NCBI GenBank assembly: GCA_036564195.1
Contig: DATCLA010000058.1
Coordinates: forward strand, 1-5,845
DNA length: 5,845 bases
Origin: DATCLA01 sp036564195
GTDB lineage: Bacteria; Bacillota; UBA4882; UBA8346
Reading direction: 5' to 3'
Part shown: positions 1 through 5,845 of the stretch, one piece after another
How the letters are laid out: each line of letters opens with the position of its first letter
Position numbering within the stretch: position 1 is the first letter of the stretch
Notes under the pieces: model-generated
What the model saw: only the letters and a program-made list of their open reading frames with translations
The model's database searches: none
Told to the model about the DNA's origin: nothing
Made by a program: the position numbers and the translations under genes

Positions 1-45
1 TTTAAGAAGTTATCACTAGGTCAGGCTGCACTGCAATAAATGCCT

Positions 46-531
46 TTATTGTTCTATAAAACTTTTATAACCCATCCCCCCCAACTCGGACCGAAGCTTT
101 TCAGCATTGTTCCGGGTGGAGAAGGCACCGACTTGAACGACAAAGGGCGGACTGTTACCGACAAAAACCGGGTAACCAAGTTGTTGCAGTTTCTTTGAGG
201 CACTAACCGCTTGGTCATGATTGGGATAAGGTCCCACTCTTACTTTAAATTTAACCTCAGCATTCTTTACCGGTTTGACTGGATCGGGGTTTAATTCGTT
301 ATCCTGGGCAGATCCCAAATCGGAAGCCGGATTTTTGTCCGAAACAAGCGGAAGTTCCACAGTTTCCAGTGAATTCTGAGAATTCACCGGTGCGCCCGGT
401 TGGTCTTTAACCCAACCGTCAAATAATAAACCGAAAACCACTCCCAAAGAAATTGCCAGGAATGAAAAAAATACCAGACCTGCAGTTTTTGAAAGAAGCG
501 TAGTCAATGTCTTTAAACTTTTTCTTTCCAT
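46..531 (-). CDS. Membrane-anchored SPOR-domain protein
   Basis: A complete 161-residue protein. Residues 1-16 are short and basic (MERKSLK...). Residues about 17-37 form one hydrophobic membrane segment, and about 38-92 are a polar, Pro/Asn/Asp-rich linker. Residues about 94-159 are a SPOR domain made of its two expected half-repeats, one beginning FKVRVGPYPNHDQAV and the other FVVQVGAFSTRNNAEKL. SPOR domains bind glycan strands stripped of stem peptides and are found in cell-division, sporulation and cell-wall hydrolase proteins. The layout predicts an inside-N, outside-C single-pass protein with the SPOR domain in the wall space. There is no catalytic domain, so a scaffold, localisation or regulatory role is inferred; the exact function is unknown. 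The ATG start is supported by an AAAGGAGG Shine-Dalgarno site at 539-546, 7 bases upstream. A terminator (654-682) separates it from the ATPase gene upstream, so it is probably transcribed alone. The stop is TAA. Confidence 0.88.
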   Translation of the reverse strand: MERKSLKTLTTLLSKTAGLVFFSFLAISLGVVFGLLFDGWVKDQPGAPVNSQNSLETVELPLVSDKNPASDLGSAQDNELNPDPVKPVKNAEVKFKVRVGPYPNHDQAVSASKKLQQLGYPVFVGNSPPFVVQVGAFSTRNNAEKLRSELGGMGYKSFIEQ

Positions 532-538
532 AGGTATG

Positions 539-546
539 CCTCCTTT
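539..546 (-). promoter_or_regulatory. Shine-Dalgarno site of the SPOR-domain gene
   Basis: On the minus strand this reads AAAGGAGG, a near-perfect ribosome binding site, 7 bases before the ATG at 531-529. It fixes the start of the SPOR-domain gene. Confidence 0.85.
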
Positions 547-598
547 ACTTTTACAGCGAACTCTTCACTGAAGTGCAGGGTTCAATCCGCCTACTTTA

Positions 599-630
599 AG
601 AATATCAACCGCAGGCCGAAAATATTCCAA
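599..630 (-). promoter_or_regulatory. Candidate promoter for the SPOR-domain gene
   Basis: The 209-base gap between the two smaller genes holds the upstream terminator and this candidate promoter. Read on the minus strand, TTGGAA (625-630) and GATATT (601-606) are separated by 18 bases, a weak sigma-A match. The same stretch also reads GAATATT (621-627), 14 bases, then GATATTCT (599-606), which resembles the spacing and partial consensus of sporulation sigma-E promoters. Both fits are imperfect. A promoter is expected here because a terminator lies just upstream. A short inverted repeat (563-573) in the presumed leader is probably insignificant. Confidence 0.3.
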
Positions 631-653
631 CCGAATAAAAATATTTGTGCCCC

Positions 654-682
654 AAATAAAAAAGCAGGCTAAATTAGCCTGC
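654..682 (-). terminator. Intrinsic terminator of the YcgR_N-FlhG-like gene
   Basis: The minus strand has a perfect 8-bp stem (GCAGGCTA pairing with TAGCCTGC, 664-671 with 675-682) and a 3-base loop. It is followed directly by TTTTTTATTT (663 to 654). This is a textbook rho-independent terminator, 58 bases after the stop codon of the ATPase gene. It separates that gene from the SPOR-domain gene downstream. Confidence 0.9.
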
Positions 683-740
683 ATACAAGGAAACGAAATT
701 GCTAACTGTTACAGAATCAAGGTATTTTATAATCTTCCCA

Positions 741-1832
741 TCAACCGTTTAACCGCTGCCAAACAGCTTGAAAACGCTGTAAAAAACCTTTCTTCTCTGC
801 TGTGATACCTGACAGTTGTTGGGCCAGTTGTTGAAAAGCCCGTGCTTCCTCACCGCGGCCTTTTAACATAAAGGGCTTTTGGCGTCGTACCGAATTGGCA
901 ATATTGGTACTGTCCGGAATTACTCCTAAATACGTCACTTTAGCTCCCAGATGTCTGAAGGCGATCCGACAAAAGTTGGTATGTACCAAATCAGCCTCTT
1001 TGGGGGTAGCACGGTTGACAATCAAATGCCAAGTCGAATTTACTTCCAATGTTGAACGGGCTACCTTTAGTAAAGCATAAGCGTCACTGATTGCGGTTGG
1101 ATCGGGAGTAATCACTAACAGCACCTGATCGGCTGCTTGTAAAAAAGTTGTTACATTAGTGCCGACACCCGCAGCGGTATCGAGCAGAACTACATCATAA
1201 GCATGGGATAGTTGGTTAAATGAAGTCACTAACCGGCTCATCTGCCAATTATTTAAATTAGCAAACTCTCCCATTCCGGAAGAACCGGGCAAAAGTGTTA
1301 AGCCATTGGTTACCGGAACCAAGACTTCCTCAAGGGACTTACCTTCCAACAAATCGCCCAAATCAGCCGGTACTGTGATCCCTAACAGTAAATCCAGATT
1401 GGCTGTGCCTAGATCCACGTCGACCAGACAGACTTTCAAGCCTAATCCAACCAGGGATAAAGCCAGATTGACCGCTAATGTGCTTTTGCCAACCCCGCCT
1501 TTTCCACTGGTCACAGCGATAAACCTGGCACCGGAAGCGGTTTCGCGTCCCCGCAAACTGATCGCTCCGGGGGCGGTCAACTCGATAGAATGTATTTGAC
1601 CGAATTTTCTACTTAAAACCTGGCTTCGATAATTTCCACCGCTATATTTGACTGAAACCCTTTCACCACTGGCTAAAGGTACGATTAACCCCTGACCGCG
1701 CAGGGGCATGGTTACTAATAGATGATCTCGGTTGCTTGCTAAAACTTTTACCTGATATTCCCCCTGATACGGGGGAGAACTTACTACAATTACGATTTTC
1801 TCCCCTACCGCTGGCAAACGTAGTTCACCCAA
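741..1832 (-). CDS. FlhG/MinD-family ATPase with N-terminal YcgR_N-like domain
   Basis: A complete 363-residue protein. Residues about 7-97 resemble the YcgR N-terminal (flagellar brake, PilZN-type) beta-barrel: GEKIVIVV, then LLVTMPLRGQGLIVPLASGE, then SVKYSGGNYRSQVLSRKF and IELTAPG. Residues about 102-340 are a ParA/MinD-superfamily ATPase closest to FlhG. It has the deviant Walker A KGGVGKST (111-118, signature Lys111 and Lys116), the A' motif VDVDLGTANLDLLLG (137-151), Walker B VVLLDTAAG (214-222, Asp218), the ITPDPTAISDAYALLK segment (241-256) and the VNRA and LGVIPD strands. The tail KKGFLQRFQAVWQRL (347-361) is a basic amphipathic helix like the MinD/FlhG membrane-targeting sequence. 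The family forms ATP-dependent membrane dimers that set flagellar number and place or division-site position. No PilZ c-di-GMP motif follows the first domain, and no DQAxxLR-type FlhG motif is present. Translation starts at TTG, chosen because AGGGAGTG (1842-1849) lies 9 bases upstream. No flhF or other flagellar gene is in view, so a flagellar role is inferred, and another polar or division positioning role is possible. Confidence 0.88.
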   Translation of the reverse strand: MGELRLPAVGEKIVIVVSSPPYQGEYQVKVLASNRDHLLVTMPLRGQGLIVPLASGERVSVKYSGGNYRSQVLSRKFGQIHSIELTAPGAISLRGRETASGARFIAVTSGKGGVGKSTLAVNLALSLVGLGLKVCLVDVDLGTANLDLLLGITVPADLGDLLEGKSLEEVLVPVTNGLTLLPGSSGMGEFANLNNWQMSRLVTSFNQLSHAYDVVLLDTAAGVGTNVTTFLQAADQVLLVITPDPTAISDAYALLKVARSTLEVNSTWHLIVNRATPKEADLVHTNFCRIAFRHLGAKVTYLGVIPDSTNIANSVRRQKPFMLKGRGEEARAFQQLAQQLSGITAEKKGFLQRFQAVWQRLNG

Positions 1833-1841
1833 AAGAATTTA

Positions 1842-1849
1842 CACTCCCT
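1842..1849 (-). promoter_or_regulatory. Shine-Dalgarno site supporting a TTG start
   Basis: On the minus strand this reads AGGGAGTG, 9 bases upstream of the TTG at 1832-1830. No ATG or GTG lies near in the same frame, so this site decides the start of the ATPase gene. A small hairpin (CGGTT/AACCG, 1857-1871) sits just upstream of it in the leader; its significance is unknown. Confidence 0.7.
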
Positions 1850-1903
1850 GCTCTATCGGTTCACATAACCGCTTCAAGGCAATGTCACGAAAGTTGTGAA
1901 TTT

Positions 1904-1933
1904 ATTATACTTAAGAGCGTATCAAATTGTAAC
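1904..1933 (-). promoter_or_regulatory. Sigma-A type promoter of the YcgR_N-FlhG-like gene
   Basis: On the minus strand a perfect -10 box TATAAT (1904-1909) is preceded, after 18 bases, by GTTACA (1928-1933), a 4-of-6 match to the -35 consensus. Transcription would start near 1897, giving a leader of about 65 bases. It lies just downstream of the purL terminator, as expected for an independent unit. No convincing sigma-D (flagellar, TAAA/GCCGATAT) promoter was seen. Confidence 0.6.
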
Positions 1934-1965
1934 ATTAGTTGCAAGGTTTTTTTATGATTAAATCT

Positions 1966-1996
1966 AAAATGAGGCCATAGAAATTGGCCCCATTTT
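1966..1996 (-). terminator. Probable intrinsic terminator of purL
   Basis: An 11-bp stem (1966-1976 with 1986-1996) with a 9-base loop. In the minus-strand RNA, AAAAUGGGGCC pairs with GGCCUCAUUUU through one G-U wobble; read on the plus strand the same position is an A-C mismatch, which favours minus-strand function. The U-run is partly inside the stem and continues as AGAUUUAAU. It begins 26 bases after the purL stop codon. Confidence 0.7.
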
Positions 1997-2022
1997 GTCA
2001 ACAACAATCTCCACAACCATCC

Positions 2023-5000
2023 CTACTTAAAATATTCAACTCCGGCCTCAAAGATCTTTTGATCCTTCACTCCGGGAACATTTTTATAAAGATGGGCACC
2101 GATCCGCTCCGAATGGCCCATTTTGCCGAAAACCCGGCCGTCGGGACTGGTGATCCCTTCAATTGCATCAGTTGAGCCATTGGGGTTAAACCGAATATCG
2201 TAAGTGGGCTTACCTTCCAAATCAACATATTGAGTAGCGATCTGGCCGTTTTGGGCCATAATCCGGAGTTGTTCCGGACCGGCGACAAACCGGCCTTCTC
2301 CATGGGAAACAGCCACGGTGTGAACTGCACCCAAATCAGTCCGGGCCAACCAAGGTGATAATTTTGAAACTACTTTCGTCCGTACCAGGCAAGAAACATG
2401 CCGACCGATGGTATTATAGGTCAAAGTGGGAGAGCCTGCTTCCATATCCCGGATCTCGCCATAAGGAAGTAAACCCAGTTTCAATAAGGCCTGAAATCCG
2501 TTACAGATCCCAAGCATTAAACCGTCCCTCTCTTTAAGCAAACGCATTACCGCCTCTTTAATCCGGGGATTGCGAAAGACCGTGGCGATAAATTTACCCG
2601 AGCCATCCGGTTCGTCACCGGCGCTGAAACCGCCCGGTAACATTACAATCTGAGCGTTATCAATCTCTTTAACCATTTGTTCCACTGACTCTTCAATCGC
2701 AGCGGGAGTCAGATTCCGGAAAACAAAAGTTTCCGGATGAGCGCCAGCCTGTTCAAAAACACGGCAGGTATCGTATTCACAATTGGTCCCCGGAAAAACC
2801 GGTATAAATACCCGAGGCTTAGCCACACACAGTTGCGACCGGCGCCGGTTTTGGGCGGTTGCATGATAGATATAGTCCCGGGCTCTGTCGGCAACCGACT
2901 CAACCCGGGTCGGAAAGATCTTTTCCAAGGGCGCTTCCCAACATTTTAAAGCCTCTTCCAGGTCAATCCGGATTCCATTAACTGTAATTACCGGTTCGAC
3001 TTGAGTAGTCCCCAGTAAAGTGTATTCCACCCCGTCTAGGATGCTTAAATCGGTTTCCCCCGGCAATTCCAGCAATAGTGAGCCATACTCCGGAGCGAAC
3101 AGTTCCGCCGGTTGTAGGAACTGATTAAAGGCAAAGCCAATCAGGTTGCCAAAGCACATCTTGGTAATGGCTGCCGCAATTCCCCCGTTACGGATGGATT
3201 GGGCCGCCAGGACTTGCTGCTTTGCCATTAACTGATGGACTTTGCGGTAATTGCGGTCCAATTGAGCGAAGTCCGGCAGGTCGTCCTCATCCCGGTGCAG
3301 CGGCACTAAAACCACTAGGCTGCCGGTAGATTTAAATTCCGGCGAGACCACCCGGGTTACATCTCCAACCACTACGGCAAACGCTACCAAAGTCGGCGGG
3401 ACATTTAAGTCCTTAAAGGTTCCGGACATGCTGTCTTTACCGCCAATCGCGGCCAGTTTTAACCGGGACTGAGCATAATACGCCCCCAACAAGGCAGCAA
3501 AGGGTTTACCCCACCGCTGCGGATCACGGCCTAATTTTTCAAAGTATTCTTGTAAGGTCAAGTGAATCTTAGTATAGTCACCTCCGGTGGCTACGATTTT
3601 AGCCACCGCTTCGACAATCGCGTAAACACCGCCGTGAAAAGGACTCCACTTGCTGAGAACCGGATTGTAACCGAAGGACATTATCGTGCCGGTAGTAGTC
3701 TCCCCACTTAAAACCGGGAGTTTAGCCACCATGCTTTCAATCGGGGTCAACTGGTACCGTCCCCCTAACGGCATTAAAACTGTACCTGCGCCGATGGTAC
3801 TGTCAAAACGTTCCACCAGCCCTTTCTGGCTACAAATATTTAGTTGTTCCAAATTGGCAAACCAGCTCCCGGCCAGGTCCGTTCCGGCATCCTCTGCCAT
3901 TGTGGCAGCGGTTTTAAAATAACTGTCTGCCGGATCCGGCGCCGCCACAGTCACGGCTGTAGTCTGTCGGACTCCGTTGGTGTCCAGAAACTCCCGGCTA
4001 AGATCGACAATGGTCTTCCCCCGCCAGACCATTTTCAGGCGCGGCACAGCGGTAACCACCGCGACCGCCGTTGCCTCCAAGTTTTCAACTGCCGCCGCCT
4101 CAATAAAAGCGGCCACATCCTTTTGAGCAAGCAATACCGCCATCCGTTCCTGCGACTCGGAGATTGCCAGCTCTGTACCGTCCAGGCCTTCATATTTCTT
4201 AAGGACCTCATCCAGGTTAATCTCCAGGCCGGCAGCTAATTCTCCAATCGCTACCGCAACTCCGCCCGCGCCGAAATCATTACATTTTTTAATCATCCGG
4301 CTAACCTGTGGGTTGCGGAACAACCGTTGCAGCTTGCGCTCGGTAGGAGGATTACCCTTTTGAACCTCCGCGCCGCAAGTCTGAAGCGAAGTTTCATTAT
4401 GCTCCTTAGAAGAACCGGTAGCGCCGCCACAGCCGTCCCGACCGGTCCGACCGCCTAATAAAATGATGACATCACCGGTTTGAGGAGCTTCCCGGATTAC
4501 ATTGGACCGAGGCGCCGCACCGAGTACTGCGCCAATCTCCATCCGTTTCGCTACATAACCTTCATCATAAATTTCGGTGACCTGTCCGGTAGCCAGTCCA
4601 ACCTGATTACCATAGGAACTGAATCCGGCTGCCGCTTGGGTAGTAATCTTTCGTTGCTGTAATTTACCTGGTAGAGTGTCTTGGACTTTGGTACGAGGAT
4701 CACCGCTGCCGGTTACCCGCATAGCCTGATACACATAAGAACGTCCGGACAAAGGATCACGGATTGCTCCACCCAGACAAGTAGCAGCACCGCCGAAAGG
4801 CTCGATTTCAGTAGGATGGTTGTGGGTTTCGTTCTTAAACATCACCAGCCATTCCTGCTCAGTACCATCCACCTCAACCTGAACAACAATACTGCAGGCG
4901 TTAATCTCGTCCGACTCCTCCAGATCCTTCAGCCAACCGCGCTTTTTAAACTCCTTCATGGCAATTACCGCCAGGTCCATCAAAGTAAGCGCCTTAAACC

Positions 5001-5802
5001 GTCCCCCATAAACAAATTCCCGCGCCCGCAGATAATCGTCGTAGGCTCGGCGCAGCGCCCCGGTATAGGGCCCTGGGGCAAAGGAGACCATCTCGATCTC
5101 CGTCCGAAAGGTGGTGTGGCGGCAATGATCTGACCAATAGGTATCCAGCACCCGGATCTCAGTTAAAGTCGGGTTGCGTTTTTCAGTATCCCGGAAGTAA
5201 GTCTGACAAAATTCTAAGTCAGCCAGGGACATTGCCAAACCAAGTTCCGTTCGTAAAGTTTCCAGTCCCGTAGGAGAAGCGGCAGTAAATCCTTCCAGTA
5301 CCGGAACGTCTGCCGGAGCAGGCAGGGCTACTGTTAAAGTTTCCGGTTTAGCCATAGCTGCCGGTTGGGCTTCCAAGGGATTGAGACAGTAGGCTTTAAT
5401 TCGCTCAAACTCAGTGTCGCTAATTTCTCCCTCAAACACCAGCAGTTTAGCTACTTTCAGCGCCGGCCGTTCCCGCTGGATTAAAATCTGAATGCACTGG
5501 GCTGCGGAATCCGCCCGCTGGTCATATTGGCCCGGAAGCAATTCAATTGCTAATACCTTACCCGTGCCGGGTGTAAAGGTTTCATCGTAGACCTGATCCA
5601 CCGGAGGCTCAGCAAAGATAGTTTGCCGGGCGCTTTGATATTCCGCTGGGCTTAACCCTTCAATATCATAACGGTTAATGATGCGAACTCTTTCTAAACC
5701 GCTAATTCCCAGATTGTGACGCAAGTCTTTAAAAAGACTTTGAGCTTCCACATCAAAACCGGGTTGTTTCTCCACAAAGATCCTGCGTACGTTGGAACTC
5801 AT
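2023..5802 (-). CDS. purL: Phosphoribosylformylglycinamidine synthase, large single-chain form
   Basis: A complete 1259-residue FGAM synthase. It catalyses the fourth step of de novo purine synthesis, converting FGAR, ATP and glutamine to FGAM in the cytosol. Domain order fits the large PurL: a PurS-like N-terminal part (about 1-150), a linker with YWSDHCRHTTF (222-232), a first AIRS-like ATPase half with FKNETHNHPTEIEPFGGAA (322-340) and NDFGAGGVAVAIGE (508-521), a second half with GGKDSMSGT (787-795), and a C-terminal class I glutamine amidotransferase from about 996. The amidotransferase shows PVFPGTNCEYD (1001-1011), the nucleophile Cys1100 in LGICNGFQ, and the His1230/Glu1232 pair in KMGHSER. 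All key motifs are intact, so the enzyme should make and channel its own ammonia. Bacilli instead use separate PurS, PurQ and small PurL; the fused form is typical of Proteobacteria and many Clostridia. The ATG start has a G-rich ribosome site (AGGCGGGGGA, 5807-5816). No other pur gene is in the window; the gene appears to have its own promoter and terminator. Confidence 0.97.
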   Translation of the reverse strand: MSSNVRRIFVEKQPGFDVEAQSLFKDLRHNLGISGLERVRIINRYDIEGLSPAEYQSARQTIFAEPPVDQVYDETFTPGTGKVLAIELLPGQYDQRADSAAQCIQILIQRERPALKVAKLLVFEGEISDTEFERIKAYCLNPLEAQPAAMAKPETLTVALPAPADVPVLEGFTAASPTGLETLRTELGLAMSLADLEFCQTYFRDTEKRNPTLTEIRVLDTYWSDHCRHTTFRTEIEMVSFAPGPYTGALRRAYDDYLRAREFVYGGRFKALTLMDLAVIAMKEFKKRGWLKDLEESDEINACSIVVQVEVDGTEQEWLVMFKNETHNHPTEIEPFGGAATCLGGAIRDPLSGRSYVYQAMRVTGSGDPRTKVQDTLPGKLQQRKITTQAAAGFSSYGNQVGLATGQVTEIYDEGYVAKRMEIGAVLGAAPRSNVIREAPQTGDVIILLGGRTGRDGCGGATGSSKEHNETSLQTCGAEVQKGNPPTERKLQRLFRNPQVSRMIKKCNDFGAGGVAVAIGELAAGLEINLDEVLKKYEGLDGTELAISESQERMAVLLAQKDVAAFIEAAAVENLEATAVAVVTAVPRLKMVWRGKTIVDLSREFLDTNGVRQTTAVTVAAPDPADSYFKTAATMAEDAGTDLAGSWFANLEQLNICSQKGLVERFDSTIGAGTVLMPLGGRYQLTPIESMVAKLPVLSGETTTGTIMSFGYNPVLSKWSPFHGGVYAIVEAVAKIVATGGDYTKIHLTLQEYFEKLGRDPQRWGKPFAALLGAYYAQSRLKLAAIGGKDSMSGTFKDLNVPPTLVAFAVVVGDVTRVVSPEFKSTGSLVVLVPLHRDEDDLPDFAQLDRNYRKVHQLMAKQQVLAAQSIRNGGIAAAITKMCFGNLIGFAFNQFLQPAELFAPEYGSLLLELPGETDLSILDGVEYTLLGTTQVEPVITVNGIRIDLEEALKCWEAPLEKIFPTRVESVADRARDYIYHATAQNRRRSQLCVAKPRVFIPVFPGTNCEYDTCRVFEQAGAHPETFVFRNLTPAAIEESVEQMVKEIDNAQIVMLPGGFSAGDEPDGSGKFIATVFRNPRIKEAVMRLLKERDGLMLGICNGFQALLKLGLLPYGEIRDMEAGSPTLTYNTIGRHVSCLVRTKVVSKLSPWLARTDLGAVHTVAVSHGEGRFVAGPEQLRIMAQNGQIATQYVDLEGKPTYDIRFNPNGSTDAIEGITSPDGRVFGKMGHSERIGAHLYKNVPGVKDQKIFEAGVEYFK

Positions 5803-5835
5803 TGTATCCCCCGCCTTTTATTCTTGAATAGCTTT

Positions 5836-5841
5836 ATTATA
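5836..5841 (-). promoter_or_regulatory. -10 element of a probable purL promoter
   Basis: The minus strand reads a perfect TATAAT here, inside ACTATAATAAAG. Transcription would start at an A near 5829, leaving a leader of about 27 bases before the purL ATG, too short for a purine riboswitch. The -35 region lies beyond the window edge and cannot be checked, nor can an operator upstream. Confidence 0.5.
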
Positions 5842-5845
5842 GTAT

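Noticed and set aside
1..45. Possible terminator or gene end after the SPOR-domain gene
   Set aside because: Only a tiny TGCA-G-TGCA palindrome without a following T-run on the minus strand is visible; there is too little sequence to call a terminator or another gene.
1306..1599. Plus-strand 97-codon open frame opposite the ATPase gene
   Set aside because: It is antisense to the Walker A and Walker A' region of a clear ATPase; its protein is low-complexity Pro/Thr/Lys-rich and matches no family I recognise.
1857..1871. Small hairpin (CGGTT/AACCG) in the leader of the ATPase gene as a riboswitch or attenuator
   Set aside because: A 5-bp stem alone in a leader of about 65 bases is too small and has no known aptamer features such as c-di-GMP riboswitch signatures.
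2067..2330. Minus-strand 87-codon frame inside the 3' end of purL
   Set aside because: It is an out-of-frame shadow of the glutamine amidotransferase domain, which is intact in the main frame.
3844..5133. Open plus-strand frames of 131 and 150 codons (3844-4239 and 4681-5133) opposite purL
   Set aside because: They lie wholly antisense to conserved purL codons, have composition like a reverse-complement shadow, and show no recognisable domain.

Overview
The window holds three complete genes, all on the minus strand: purL (large, single-chain FGAM synthase), a FlhG/MinD-type ParA-family ATPase with an unusual N-terminal domain, and a small membrane-anchored SPOR-domain protein. Coding density is high, base composition is middling, and purine-rich Shine-Dalgarno sites precede the starts. 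A TTG start, sigma-A type promoters, a Gram-positive-style YcgR N-terminal domain and a large clostridial-type PurL together suggest a member of the Bacillota, probably of a clostridial or related anaerobic lineage. That placement is inference; the window has no rRNA or other strong taxonomic marker.

Reading in the direction of transcription (high to low coordinates): a -10 box lies at the extreme right edge. purL follows (5802 to 2023) and ends in a terminator-like hairpin (1966-1996). A second promoter (about 1904-1933) precedes the ATPase gene (1832 to 741), which ends in a strong intrinsic terminator (654-682). A weaker promoter candidate (599-630) precedes the SPOR gene (531 to 46). The last 45 bases (1-45) contain no gene and no convincing terminator. 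Each gene therefore looks like its own transcription unit, and the three products have no obvious common pathway: PurL is purine biosynthesis, the ATPase is probably cell-surface or flagellar positioning, and the SPOR protein is probably peptidoglycan binding at the envelope.

The most interesting point is the ATPase. Its first ~95 residues look like the YcgR N-terminal (flagellar brake) beta-barrel domain, but the c-di-GMP-binding PilZ domain that normally follows is replaced by a full FlhG/MinD ATPase. The usual N-terminal FlhG motif (DQAxxLR type) is absent, while a MinD-like C-terminal membrane-targeting helix is present. No mobile elements, CRISPR arrays, tRNA or rRNA genes were seen.
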